The notes under the pieces were generated by a model. The model had not been told where the DNA came from. It made no database searches and was given only the letters and a program-made list of their open reading frames with translations. 64,000 bases of DNA from Gammaproteobacteria bacterium. Lineage in GTDB: Bacteria > Pseudomonadota > Gammaproteobacteria > Burkholderiales > Burkholderiaceae_C. The first letter of the stretch is position 1. Each line of letters begins with the position of its first letter. Positions 55,602-64,000 of this stretch are shown one piece after another. A program made the position numbers and the translations under genes. Location: the NCBI GenBank assembly GCA_018828125.1, contig JAHJWB010000001.1, positions 1 to 64,000 of the forward strand, written 5' to 3'.

Positions 55602-55632
55602 GCCCTGCTGGCTGCGCTGGCAGGGCTTTTTT
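55602..55632 (+). terminator. Intrinsic terminator after the symporter
   Basis: GCCCTGC and GCAGGGC arms with an 11-base loop, followed by TTTTTT. It follows the symporter stop by about 80 bases. Confidence 0.8.
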
Positions 55633-55689
55633 ACTGAATATTCTGGTCGGCGGCGCGATAAGCGTCACCGTCACCGATGGGAGCCTTGC

Positions 55690-56067
55690 ATGGTTTTCGA
55701 TGTCAGCGTCGCTTTGACGTGGATTCTGTTTCTGGCGCTGTTCCCGATGGCGTTTTTCTGGTTTCGCCGCGCATGGCGCATCGTGGTCAAGCGCGACTTC
55801 TCTGAGGTAGCGCTCAAACGTGGCCTGCCGCCGCCCAACCCCGAAAAATACGCGCCGTTCGAGATGATCATCAACCTGATCTCCGGGACGGTGGTCACCG
55901 TTGTGATCTTTAGCGTGGCCCTCGGCCAGTTGGACTACAACACCTGGACGGCCATTGCGGGCAGCACGATCTGGTGCAAGTTTTTTCTGAGTTTTGCGCT
56001 CTCGCGTCAGGCCCACGGCAGCACTCCCAAACCCAAGGCGGAGCCAAAAGCAGAACCCAAAGCCTGA
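55690..56067 (+). CDS. Small membrane protein of unknown function
   Basis: 125 residues. Hydrophobic segments at about 6-25 and 57-80, probably a third at about 85-100; a charged cytoplasmic loop with RRAWRIVVKRDFSEVALKRG between. The C-terminal tail repeats KPKAEPKAEPKA. Not recognised beyond a conserved Burkholderiales membrane-protein look. It stands between the terminator and a palindromic repeat, and may form a separate transcript. Confidence 0.6.
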   Translation: MVFDVSVALTWILFLALFPMAFFWFRRAWRIVVKRDFSEVALKRGLPPPNPEKYAPFEMIINLISGTVVTVVIFSVALGQLDYNTWTAIAGSTIWCKFFLSFALSRQAHGSTPKPKAEPKAEPKA

Positions 56068-56132
56068 CTGCGCCACTCGGCAAGTAAGACCGGGGTAAGT
56101 GCCGGGCGCACAATGCGGTGCAGGGAGGCCCC

Positions 56133-56295
56133 AGTACAGCACCCCAGAAGTATCGGAACATGAAAACGCGTCTTTGCACCCAGGGCGGCGTTGCAAATCC
56201 TCGCCATAGCTACTGCTATGGCTGCGGTTTGCGCTTTGTCCTGAGCACGAATCCATCGTTTTCAGTTTGTCCCTCTACTTCCGGGTTGCTGTACT
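56133..56295 (+). repeat. 163-base palindromic repeat, copy 2
   Basis: Same length and orientation as the copy at 7441-7603, with AGTACAGCA and TGCTGTACT at the ends and the internal CGCCATAGC/GCTATGGC hairpin. It lies between the small membrane protein gene and the gene at 56319. Confidence 0.88.
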
Positions 56296-56318
56296 AGACC
56301 TCTCGCCAGGAGACCGCT

Positions 56319-56609
56319 GTGCACAAAGGACTCGGCTCCCAACGCCTGGTTGCGCTGTTTGCCGGCGGCTGGGTGTTATTCAATTTTCCGCTGCTGGGGC
56401 TGTGGGACCGGGATGCCACGGTGTGGGGCATTCCTGTGTTTCCGGCAGCGCTGTTTGGGCTGTGGTTGGTGCTGATCCTGGCACTGGCCTGGCTTGTGGA
56501 CCGGCCATCCGTGCGCGATGACGACGCCGCACCATCACCATCACCGTCACCACCGCCGCCTCCCCTGCCGGCCCCTCCCTCGTCTTCCTCCGCCCCCCCG
56601 CAGGCCTGA
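56319..56609 (+). CDS. Small two-segment membrane protein before the symporter-kinase
   Basis: 96 residues, GTG start with CCAGGAGA upstream. Two hydrophobic segments (about 10-30 and 40-60), then an acidic and proline/serine tail (APSPSPSPPPPPLPAPPSSS). Three bases separate its stop from the kinase start at 56613, so translation is coupled. It resembles the small integral proteins that accompany SSS transporters; an accessory subunit is inferred. Confidence 0.7.
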   Translation: MHKGLGSQRLVALFAGGWVLFNFPLLGLWDRDATVWGIPVFPAALFGLWLVLILALAWLVDRPSVRDDDAAPSPSPSPPPPPLPAPPSSSSAPPQA

Positions 56610-56612
56610 TCC

Positions 56613-59414
56613 ATGTTGTCGCCTGCACTGGTCATCGCCGCATCGCTGGGCTACCTGCTGGTCTTGTTTGCCGTGGCCTACTGGGCCGATCGGCGTGGGC
56701 GGCAGGGGCGGTCGGTCATTGCCAACCCGTGGGTGTATGCGCTGTCGCTGGCGGTGTATTGCACCGCCTGGACCTACTTTGGCAGCGTCGGACGGGCCGC
56801 AACGGGCGGGGTGTGGTTCTTGCCGATCTACCTGGGGCCCACGCTGGCCATGGTGCTGGGGTGGCTGGTGGTGCGCAAGATGGTCCGCATTGCCAAGGCG
56901 TACCGCATCACATCGATTGCCGACTTCATTGCCAGCCGCTATGGCAAAAGCCCGCTGCTGGCCGGGCTGGTCACGCTGATTGCCGTGGTGGGCATCGTTC
57001 CCTACATTGCCTTGCAGCTCAAAGCAGTGTCGGCGGGCTATGCGCTGCTGACGGCCAGCGGTGCCGGTGGCGTCGCCCTGCCCGCCGTGCACTGGAGCCA
57101 GGACAGCGCCTTTTATGTGGCACTGGTGCTGGCGGGGTTCACCATGGTGTTTGGCGCGCGGCACCTGGACACCACCGAGCGGCACGAAGGCATGGTGGCG
57201 GCCATCGCGTTCGAGTCGGTGGTCAAGCTGGTGGCATTTCTGTCGGTGGGTTTGTTCGTGGTTTACGGCATGTTTGACGGCCTGGGCGACCTGTTCGCCC
57301 GCGCCCAGGCCGTGCCTGCACTGCTGCAATTGCTGCGCCTGGAGCAGGGCGGCCAGTTTGCATGGGCGCAGTGGTTTGCGCTCACCTTGCTGTCCATGCT
57401 GTCGGTTGTATTTTTGCCCCGGCAGTTTCAGGTGATGGTGGTGGAGAACGTGCGCGAGTCCCATCTGCGCCGCGCGGTGTGGGTGTTTCCGCTGTACCTG
57501 CTGCTGATCAATCTTCTGGTGTTGCCCATCGCACTGGGCGGCTTGCTGTACTTTGGCGGCGGGGCCGCCGTGAACGCCGAGAACTTTGTGCTGTCGTTGC
57601 CTCTGGCGGCGGGGCAGCAGGCACTGGCCTTGTTTGTGTTCATTGGCGGGCTGTCGGCTGCTACCGGCATGGTGATTGTGGAAACCATTGCGGTATCCAC
57701 CATGGTCAGCAACGAACTGGTGCTGCCCCTGCTGCTGCGCTGGCGACACCTGCGCAGTGGGGCGGGTCAAGACCTGTCGCGCCTGCTGCTGGGCATTCGG
57801 CGGGCCGCCATCTTGGGCGTGCTGGTGCTGGGTTACGTGTACTTTCACCTGGCGGGCGAGGCGTATGCACTGGTCAGCATCGGTCTCATCAGCTTTGCCG
57901 CCGTGGCCCAGTTTGCACCCGTGATGCTGGGTGGCATGTACTGGAAGGGCGGCACCCGGCAGGGCGCGCTGGCGGGCTTGCTGGTGGGCTTTGCCATGTG
58001 GGCCTACACCCTCATGCTGCCCTCGATCGCCAAGTCGGGTTGGCTGGACGCAGGGTTTTTGGCCCATGGCCCTTGGGGTGTGGGTTGGCTGCGGCCCGAG
58101 CAACTGCTGGGGCTCATGGGCCTTGACGGACTGACCCACTCGCTGTTCTGGAGCCTGCTCGCCAACATCGGGGTCTACATCGGCCTATCGCTGTGGCGGG
58201 CGCCGTCGGGCCACGAGGCCAGCCAGGCGCTGCTGTTTGTGGATGTTTTCAAGCGCACGGCAGTGTCCAGCCCGGTGTTCTGGCGCGGCCGCGCGCGCAC
58301 ATCCGACTTGTTGCAGCTGTGCGAGCGATTCTTGGGCGCGGCCAAGGCCGAGGCGCTGTTTGCTGGTTACGCGCGCCAAATGGGCGTGCGCCAGGCCGAC
58401 GCCATTCGGCCCGACGCGCGTTTTGTGCAGTTTGTCGAGACGCAATTGGCGGGGGCGGTAGGCAGCGCATCGGCCCGGGTGCTGGTGGCATCGGTGGCCG
58501 AGGAGGAAACCCTCACCCCCGAGGACGTGCTGCGCATCCTGGACGAGACCTCGCAGATCCGCGCGTATTCGCGGGCGCTGGAAGACAAGTCGCGCTCGTT
58601 GGAGCAGGCCACGGCCGACCTGCGCGAAGCCAACAACCAGTTGCAAAGCCTGGACCGCCTGAAAGACGACTTCATGTCGTCCGTCACGCACGAGCTGCGC
58701 ACGCCGTTGACCTCCATCCGCGCGCTGGCCGAGCTGATGCAGGCCGACGAAGGCATGCCCGCAGCCCAGCGCCAGCAGTTCATCGGCATCATCGTGGCCG
58801 AAACCGAGCGCCTGACGCGGCTGGTCAACCAGGTGCTGGACATGGCCAAGATCGAGGCAGGCCATGCGGACTGGCACGTGGCGGCTGTGGATCTGCGCGC
58901 GCTGGTCACCCAGGCCGTGGCGACCACAGCCGAGGTGTTTCGTGAGCGTGCAGCGCAGGTGCATGTGCACTTGCCCGCGCAGGTGCCCACGCTGCAGGCC
59001 GACCCGGACCGGCTTATGCAGGTGCTGCTCAACCTGTTGTCGAACGCGGCCAAATTCGTGCCCCAACCCGGTGGCGAGGTAGTGGTGAGCGTACAGGCGG
59101 ATGCGCAGGGCGTCACCGTGTCAGTGCAAGACAACGGGCCGGGGATCGACCCCGCCCAGGCCCTGCTGGTGTTTGACCGCTTTCACCAGGGCTGCGACGC
59201 GGCCCGCCGCCCGCAGGGCACCGGCCTGGGTTTGCCCATCAGCCGCCAGATCGTCGAACATTTCGGCGGGCGCCTGTGGCTGGAGCCACCGCCCACGCCA
59301 GGGCCAACGCCGACGCAAGGGCCGACCCAGTTATTGCCACCGGCCCCGGGCGCATGTTTCAGCTTCTGGCTGCCGCTGCAACCCCCCATTGCCAAAGAAA
59401 CCACCCCACCATGA
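56613..59414 (+). CDS. Sodium:solute symporter-histidine kinase fusion
   Basis: 933 residues. Residues about 1-520 are an SSS transporter domain with thirteen membrane segments ([12 protein letters not shown] near 23, [20 protein letters not shown] near 45). A coiled linker leads to HisKA with [20 protein letters not shown] (His near 693) and HATPase_c with [11 protein letters not shown] near 810, DNGPGIDP near 848 and [10 protein letters not shown] near 876. This is the CbrA-like arrangement, in which solute binding is thought to drive phosphorylation. It overlaps the response regulator start by four bases, giving a two-component pair. Confidence 0.94.
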   Translation: MLSPALVIAASLGYLLVLFAVAYWADRRGRQGRSVIANPWVYALSLAVYCTAWTYFGSVGRAATGGVWFLPIYLGPTLAMVLGWLVVRKMVRIAKAYRITSIADFIASRYGKSPLLAGLVTLIAVVGIVPYIALQLKAVSAGYALLTASGAGGVALPAVHWSQDSAFYVALVLAGFTMVFGARHLDTTERHEGMVAAIAFESVVKLVAFLSVGLFVVYGMFDGLGDLFARAQAVPALLQLLRLEQGGQFAWAQWFALTLLSMLSVVFLPRQFQVMVVENVRESHLRRAVWVFPLYLLLINLLVLPIALGGLLYFGGGAAVNAENFVLSLPLAAGQQALALFVFIGGLSAATGMVIVETIAVSTMVSNELVLPLLLRWRHLRSGAGQDLSRLLLGIRRAAILGVLVLGYVYFHLAGEAYALVSIGLISFAAVAQFAPVMLGGMYWKGGTRQGALAGLLVGFAMWAYTLMLPSIAKSGWLDAGFLAHGPWGVGWLRPEQLLGLMGLDGLTHSLFWSLLANIGVYIGLSLWRAPSGHEASQALLFVDVFKRTAVSSPVFWRGRARTSDLLQLCERFLGAAKAEALFAGYARQMGVRQADAIRPDARFVQFVETQLAGAVGSASARVLVASVAEEETLTPEDVLRILDETSQIRAYSRALEDKSRSLEQATADLREANNQLQSLDRLKDDFMSSVTHELRTPLTSIRALAELMQADEGMPAAQRQQFIGIIVAETERLTRLVNQVLDMAKIEAGHADWHVAAVDLRALVTQAVATTAEVFRERAAQVHVHLPAQVPTLQADPDRLMQVLLNLLSNAAKFVPQPGGEVVVSVQADAQGVTVSVQDNGPGIDPAQALLVFDRFHQGCDAARRPQGTGLGLPISRQIVEHFGGRLWLEPPPTPGPTPTQGPTQLLPPAPGACFSFWLPLQPPIAKETTPP

Positions 59415-59797
59415 CCGCCAAGATCCTGATCGCCGACGACGAGCCCAACATCGTGATTTCGCTCGAATACCTGCTGCAGCGCGAGGGCTACACGGTGGTC
59501 GTTGCGCGCGATGGCAACGAGGCGTTGAGCAGCATCGCGACGGAGCGGCCCGACCTGGTGCTGCTCGACGTGATGATGCCCCACAAGTCCGGCTTTGAGG
59601 TGTGCCAGGCGGTGCGCGCAGATGCCGCATTGCAGGCCACCAAGATCCTCATGCTCACGGCCAAGGGCCGCGAAACCGATGTGGCCAAGGGCTTGGCGCT
59701 GGGCGCAAATGCCTATATGACCAAACCGTTCTCCACGCGTGAACTGGTGCAGAAGGTTGCCGAATTGCTGGGCCGGCCCACCGAAGGATCCGCATGA
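59411..59797 (+). CDS. Single-domain response regulator
   Basis: 128 residues, receiver only. LIADDEPN near the N-terminus, phospho-acceptor Asp in [13 protein letters not shown] near 53, Thr in MLTAKG near 81 and the Lys in YMTKPFS near 104. No DNA-binding output domain, so it acts through protein contacts, perhaps the sensor-exonuclease encoded next. It starts within the kinase (ATGA at 59411) and overlaps the next gene (ATGA at 59794), so all three are translationally coupled. Confidence 0.93.
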   Translation: MTAKILIADDEPNIVISLEYLLQREGYTVVVARDGNEALSSIATERPDLVLLDVMMPHKSGFEVCQAVRADAALQATKILMLTAKGRETDVAKGLALGANAYMTKPFSTRELVQKVAELLGRPTEGSA

Positions 59798-62001
59798 AGA
59801 AGATCGACCCCCCGCTGCTGCTCGCGGTGGGTGTGGCGGGCCTGGTGATGGCCGCGTGGTTGCTGCTGATGGGCGCGGTGGTGTGGTCCACACTGCAGCC
59901 TGCCGAGCGGGCTGCCGTGGGGGAGGTGTTGGCGCCCCGTGTGGCATTGGTGGCGCTTGGCTGGCTGGCGGGCCTGGCGGTGGTGGGCAGTGCGCTGCAG
60001 GTGCTGTACCGCCGCTATGTGGGCGCCCCGGCCCGCTTGCTGGAAGAGACGCGCGTGGTGCTGGCCGCCACCACACCGCAGCAACTCAAGCCCCGCGGTA
60101 CGGCTGAAATGCAGGCACTGGCGACCGCCGTGAACGAGCTGGCGGCCCAGCGCGACGGTTTGCGGGCCGACATGGACGCCCAGGTGGCCCAAGCCAGCCA
60201 CAGTGTGCAGCAAGAAAAAAACCGGCTGGCCGCCCTGATGGCCGAGCTGAACCAGAGCGTGGTGGTGTGCAACCGCGACGGGCGCATCCTGCTGTACAAC
60301 CAGCGTGCGCGTCAGCAGTTTCGCGTGTTGTCGCAAGGGGCGACCACTGCCGCGGGGGCGGAACTGATGGGCATTGGCCGGTCGGTGTATGCGGTGTTTG
60401 ACCGCCAGGTGCTGGCCCATGCGCTGGAGCGCATTCACCAGGCGATGGCGCGCGGCGCACCCCACCCCTCGGCCCAGTTTGTGACCACGGCGCAGGGCGG
60501 GCAGCTGCTGCGCGTGCAGGTGGCCCCCGTGCGCACGGCGGATGGTTCTTCTGCGCAGAACCGGCCGGACCATCCGGCCGTGGTTTCCCTCAGCGGCTTT
60601 GTGCTGATGCTGGAAAACGTGACCCAAAGCGTGCAGGAAGAGTCGGAGCGCGACCAATTGCTGGACGGCCTGACTGAAGGCAGCCGCGCATCGCTGGCCA
60701 ACATCCAGGCAGCCGTGGACATGCTCGGATATGACGACCTGGAGCCTGCGATGCGCGAGCGATTCCTGGCGGTGGTGCGCGATGAAGTCGGCGCCATGGG
60801 CCGCCGCATCAACGACCTTGCCCAGCGCGCCACGCAGCGGCTCAAAACCCGCTGGCCGCTGGAAGAGATGCTGGGCGCCGATCTGGCCAACGCGGCACAG
60901 CGCCAGATCACCGCCGTGTGCCAGCGCCCCGTCACGCTGGACGACGTGAACGCCCACCTGTGGCTCAAGGTGGACAGCTACACCCTGCTGCAGGCGCTGA
61001 CCTATCTGGCCCACCGGCTGGTGGACGAGTTTGAGGTGCGCTTTTTGCAACTGCGCCTGCAGCCCGTGGGGGCCCATGCCCAGCTCGATCTGGTGTGGAG
61101 CGGCCAGGCCATGAGCAATGAAACCGTGATGAGCTGGGAAATGGATTCCATGCGGTTTGGCACCGAGCGCACACCGCTGACGGTGCGCGACGTGATCGAG
61201 CGCCACGGCGGCGAAATGTGGTTTGAGCGCGACCGCGTACGCCACCAGGCGTTCTTTCGCTTTTTGCTGCCACTGGCCAGTGTGCAAGGGGTGTTGGAGT
61301 CGGCCATGGACGAGAGCCCTGACAACACCCACAGCTACAGCCGCCCGGAGTTCTACGACTTCGACCTGTTTCAGAAAGACGATCAGGGCAGCACCTTGGA
61401 CGACCGCCCGCTGGCCGAGCTGGCCTACACCGTGTTCGACACCGAGACCACGGGCCTGAACCCCGCGGGTGGTGACGCCATCATCCAGCTCGGCGCTGCA
61501 CGCATCGTCAACGGCAAGCTGCTGCGGCAGGAGACCTTTGAACAACTGGTGGACCCGGGGCGGCACATTCCAGAGGCGTCGATCCCCATCCACGGCATCT
61601 CGCAGGACATGGTGGCAGGCAAGCCGCGCATTGCCGAGGTACTGCCCGTGTTCCATGCCTATGCGCAAGACACCGTGCTGGTGGCCCACAACGCGGCGTT
61701 CGACATGCGGTTTCTGCAGTTGCAAGAGGCGGCCACGGGCATTGCGTTTCATCAGCCGGTGCTGGACACCTTGCTGCTGTCAGCGGTGGTGCACCCGCAC
61801 CAGGAGTCGCACCGGCTGGAGGCGATTGCGGAGCGGTTCAATATCACGGTGCTGGGGCGGCATACGGCGTTGGGCGATGCGCTGGTGACGGCGGAGATCT
61901 GGTTGCGGTTGATTCCCTTGTTGCAGGAGCGGGGGATCTACACGTTGCGGCAGGCGCGCGAGGCAGCGCAGAAGACGTATTACGCGCGGTTGAAGTATTG
62001 A
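59794..62001 (+). CDS. Membrane sensor fused to a DnaQ-like exonuclease
   Basis: 735 residues. Two membrane segments (about 8-33 and 48-70) and a HAMP-like linker; a PAS-like region (about 145-290) with [20 protein letters not shown]; a kinase-core-like helical and ATPase-like part (about 285-500) where the H-box His is missing ([20 protein letters not shown]); then a 3'-5' exonuclease domain (about 543-700) with [20 protein letters not shown] and [12 protein letters not shown] carrying the catalytic Asp/Glu and His. The proofreading-type nuclease is thus tethered to the membrane and linked to the upstream kinase-regulator pair. Confidence 0.9.
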   Translation: MKKIDPPLLLAVGVAGLVMAAWLLLMGAVVWSTLQPAERAAVGEVLAPRVALVALGWLAGLAVVGSALQVLYRRYVGAPARLLEETRVVLAATTPQQLKPRGTAEMQALATAVNELAAQRDGLRADMDAQVAQASHSVQQEKNRLAALMAELNQSVVVCNRDGRILLYNQRARQQFRVLSQGATTAAGAELMGIGRSVYAVFDRQVLAHALERIHQAMARGAPHPSAQFVTTAQGGQLLRVQVAPVRTADGSSAQNRPDHPAVVSLSGFVLMLENVTQSVQEESERDQLLDGLTEGSRASLANIQAAVDMLGYDDLEPAMRERFLAVVRDEVGAMGRRINDLAQRATQRLKTRWPLEEMLGADLANAAQRQITAVCQRPVTLDDVNAHLWLKVDSYTLLQALTYLAHRLVDEFEVRFLQLRLQPVGAHAQLDLVWSGQAMSNETVMSWEMDSMRFGTERTPLTVRDVIERHGGEMWFERDRVRHQAFFRFLLPLASVQGVLESAMDESPDNTHSYSRPEFYDFDLFQKDDQGSTLDDRPLAELAYTVFDTETTGLNPAGGDAIIQLGAARIVNGKLLRQETFEQLVDPGRHIPEASIPIHGISQDMVAGKPRIAEVLPVFHAYAQDTVLVAHNAAFDMRFLQLQEAATGIAFHQPVLDTLLLSAVVHPHQESHRLEAIAERFNITVLGRHTALGDALVTAEIWLRLIPLLQERGIYTLRQAREAAQKTYYARLKY

Positions 62002-62043
62002 GTTTTTTGGGGTGAGCCTTTTTGTTCTGGTGGGTTGGGATTT

Positions 62044-62108
62044 TTGAGTGTTTTGGCCTATAGCGCTTATTTAGTAAGCGCTGATAGCTATCTTTTTTAT
62101 AGTTTTTG
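62044..62108 (-). repeat. AGCGCT palindromic repeat, copy G
   Basis: GGCCTATAGCGCTTATTTAG then TAAGCGCTGATAGCTATC, opposite orientation to copy A. It lies 43 bases after the exonuclease stop. Confidence 0.85.
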
Positions 62109-62179
62109 ATGTGCCCGCAGTTGGTCGGGCTGAGCTAGTCGACGCCGTGCGCTGATCGTGCCGCTTGCCTATGTTGAGT

Positions 62180-62557
62180 GCGGAGGCCCGGAGTCGCCCC
62201 GGCGGGCGAGTTACTTGTTGTTTGCTTCGCCAAATAAAAGTACGCAAAAGAAAGACGACCCCCAGTCTGCGACCCCTCCGCTGCGCTACGGGCAACCTGC
62301 GTCGGGGCGGCTGCGGGGTGCGCGGCAGAACTCACTGCGCTGCGGGGCAGCTTCGTTCAGACAACTGCGGCGAGCTAGACAACGATGCGGATGTGTCCTT
62401 CTGCACATCCGCTCACCCCGCAACCGCCCCGCCGCAGGCGCAGCCCGCAGGGGGGTTGAGAGCCGAACAGCCAACATCCAAACATCCGCACGGGCCATTG
62501 CTTCGCTCGGCCTTGGTTGCGCGGCGCTTTGCACTGGCCACGACAGGTTGCGGTTTT
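62180..62557. repeat. Decayed long intergenic repeat
   Basis: The 556 bases between the exonuclease gene and the nucleotidyltransferase hold no plausible gene apart from repeat copy G. From about 62180 they show the pattern CCCCGGCGGGCGAGTTACTT...AAAAGTACGCAAAAGAAAG, TGCGACCCCT, GGCAACCTGCGTCGGGGCGG, GCAGAACTCACTGCGCTGCG and so on, a class of long dispersed element common in Beta- and Gammaproteobacteria from memory. Translations of it are often annotated as spurious proteins. Decayed here, no coding claim made. Confidence 0.5.
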
Positions 62558-64000
62558 TCAGTAACGCCCTGTCTGGTACCGCTGGCCCAGTACGCCCTGC
62601 AGTGTTTGCACCACCGAAAATGCTTCTTTGAGATGGCTGCGTTCAAAGTTGGACAGTTCTTCCAGTGCCAGAAAGTTGTCGGGCGGCTGGCCTTGGGTCA
62701 TCTGGCCGGCCTGATGGGCGATGCGCAGTTTGGACAAGAACTCCAGTGCGTCGCGCAGGTCGCGCGCACTTTGTGCGCTGACTTCGCCGGCCACCGACGC
62801 CACCTCCAGCCGGTCATGGGTGTTGACGGCGGCCGTGCCGCCTGCCAGTGCATACACCCGCGCCAGGTCCACGATGGGCACGATGCCGCTGTGTTTGAGG
62901 TCGATGGTGCCTGCGTTGTCACCGCCGCGGATGCGGGCGATGGTGCCGAACAGGCCCAGGGGTGGGCGGTGCTTGAGGGCGTTGCCCACCATGTGCGCGA
63001 GGAAGAGGCTGTTACCGCGTGTGCGCTGCAGCACCTCGCTGCGCAGGGATTCGAGCAACTCGACCTTGCCGTGGATGGCGCGCAGGTCAAAGAACACGCA
63101 GGTCAGCATCAGCGACATGGGGTCGGGGGTGTCTACCCACTGCTGAAAATACTGGGCCCAGCGCTGGCGCGGCTGTCGCCATTTGTCGGTCATGGCCATC
63201 ATCTCGCCGGGGCAGTGGATGTAGCCGCACTCTGCCAGCCCGTCGCACACAAAGCGCGAGAACGCGCGAAAGTAGTCGCCGTGCAGTGCCTCGTGGTAGC
63301 GGTCGTCCAGCACCAGGCAGTTGTCCTGGTCGGACTTGGCGGTCTGCTCGCTGCGCGCCTGGGAGCCCGCCGCCACCCACACGTAGTCCACCGGTGGCGG
63401 GCCCAGTTGCGCCTCGGCCAGGTGGATGAGGCGCGTGGTCAGCGCGTCGGTGATGGTGGTGATGATGTGGCCGGTGCTGTAGGCGCTGGCGTCGGCGGCG
63501 GCCAGGTGCTGCTGCAGGGGCTTGATCTTGGCGCTGACGCGGGCCAGGCCTTCCACCGTGATCTGCTTGTACACATCGCCCGCCAGGTAGACGGCCGAGG
63601 TGCTGTGCTGCTCGGCCAGGTCAGTGGCGGTGATCATGCCCGCGATGCGCGCGCCGTCCATCACCGGGATGTGATGGATGTTGTGCCGCGCCATCAGCAG
63701 TAAAGCTTCGAACGCGGGGCTTTGCGCCTGCAGCGTGATGGGCGCCAGCGTGGCGATGTCGGACACGGGGCGGTCAATGTCCAGCCCTTGCGCCACCACG
63801 CGGTTGCGCAGGTCGCGGTCGGTCACCAGTCCAAACAGGTGGCCTTGTTCCACCAGCAACACTGACGACACGCGCAGGTCACGCATCTGCAGCGCGGCGG
63901 CGCGGATGCTGGTGTCGGGCGGCAGCGTGATCGGTTCGCGTTTGATGAGTGCGCGCACCGGCGTTCCCAGCAGGTTCAGGTGCACGCCGGAGCCGGCGGG
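62558..64000 (-). CDS. CBS-domain DUF294 nucleotidyltransferase-like protein, 5' end missing
   Basis: At least 480 residues visible, C-terminal at 62558; the frame is open to the right edge, so the start lies beyond the window and an N-terminal cyclic-nucleotide-binding domain may be missing. Two CBS motifs (about 15-130 of the visible part), then DUF294 nucleotidyltransferase with the active-site GSQARSEQTAKSDQDNCLVL and the C-terminal substrate-binding domain (CVFFDLRAIHG). Related proteins stand beside symporters and DnaQ-like nucleases and may modify one by adding a nucleotide. Convergent with the exonuclease gene. Confidence 0.9.
   Translation of the reverse strand, partial: PAGSGVHLNLLGTPVRALIKREPITLPPDTSIRAAALQMRDLRVSSVLLVEQGHLFGLVTDRDLRNRVVAQGLDIDRPVSDIATLAPITLQAQSPAFEALLLMARHNIHHIPVMDGARIAGMITATDLAEQHSTSAVYLAGDVYKQITVEGLARVSAKIKPLQQHLAAADASAYSTGHIITTITDALTTRLIHLAEAQLGPPPVDYVWVAAGSQARSEQTAKSDQDNCLVLDDRYHEALHGDYFRAFSRFVCDGLAECGYIHCPGEMMAMTDKWRQPRQRWAQYFQQWVDTPDPMSLMLTCVFFDLRAIHGKVELLESLRSEVLQRTRGNSLFLAHMVGNALKHRPPLGLFGTIARIRGGDNAGTIDLKHSGIVPIVDLARVYALAGGTAAVNTHDRLEVASVAGEVSAQSARDLRDALEFLSKLRIAHQAGQMTQGQPPDNFLALEELSNFERSHLKEAFSVVQTLQGVLGQRYQTGRY

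Noticed and set aside
56547-58139. 530-residue minus-strand frame opposite the symporter-kinase
   Set aside because: Antisense to clear SSS transporter sequence with no own motif or ribosome-binding site.
62165-63703. 512-residue plus-strand frame covering the repeat and the nucleotidyltransferase gene
   Set aside because: Its first part is translated dispersed repeat and the rest is antisense to the DUF294 gene.

Overview
The window is high-GC bacterial DNA. Its gene content and dispersed repeats point to a betaproteobacterium of the family Comamonadaceae, most like Acidovorax and relatives. This is inferred from the leucine/isovalerate (liu) genes interleaved with aceK and a thiolase, the kinase pair with HDLRQP H-boxes, a 1982-residue double UvrA, and repeats built around AGCGCT. 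I saw no rRNA, tRNA, CRISPR array, transposase or integrase.

Layout. 165-7435: a LiuR-type MerR regulator with two matching palindromic operators, a metallo-beta-lactamase-fold hydrolase, a thioesterase, isovaleryl-CoA dehydrogenase, carbonic anhydrase, AceK and a thiolase. 7642-11322: a DUF695-like protein, an FMN-binding protein, an SDR enzyme and a second acyl-CoA dehydrogenase. 11379-15772: two tail-to-tail paralogous hybrid histidine kinases and a NarL-type response regulator, then a repeat-containing lipoprotein. 17146-24503: envelope and housekeeping genes (CsgG-like lipoprotein, DUF2237, DUF421, DUF4197, YchJ, HAD, patatin, GST) and an AT-richer orphan gene. 24626-37424: an AraC regulator, an acyl-CoA ligase, then most of the leucine-degradation set (methylcrotonyl-CoA carboxylase beta and alpha, methylglutaconyl-CoA hydratase, HMG-CoA lyase) mixed with DinB, DUF4126, GhrA, YbaK, DUF1289 and a 2-hydroxychromene-2-carboxylate isomerase-like protein. 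37643-41914: an MHS-type transporter and two paralogous branched-chain-amino-acid-type binding proteins.

42118-52415 is the most unusual part. A tandem-fused uvrA is followed by about 4.1 kb of foreign-looking DNA, then by a second, diverged copy of the last 84 codons (including stop) of uvrA. The insert carries four small leftward genes (a PSGGGR-repeat peptide, a WG-repeat lipoprotein, a HicA-like protein, an Asn/Lys-rich peptide) and one 909-residue protein of unknown function. It looks like an accessory cassette delivered together with a uvrA 3' end from a related lineage. The large protein is a candidate defence-type or otherwise undescribed gene.

52597-64000: a small lipoprotein, then a DUF4212/sodium-solute symporter pair, a symporter-histidine kinase fusion, its response regulator, a membrane sensor fused to a DnaQ-like exonuclease, and a CBS/DUF294 nucleotidyltransferase running off the right edge. 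This resembles the conserved carboxylate-uptake module in which a symporter, a DnaQ-like nuclease and a DUF294 protein travel together.

At least four families of small dispersed repeats run through the window. One of them (seven copies) lies inside the coding sequences of liuB and uvrA, supplies the N-terminus of a DUF1289 protein and a start codon, and has altered the 3' ends of two kinases.
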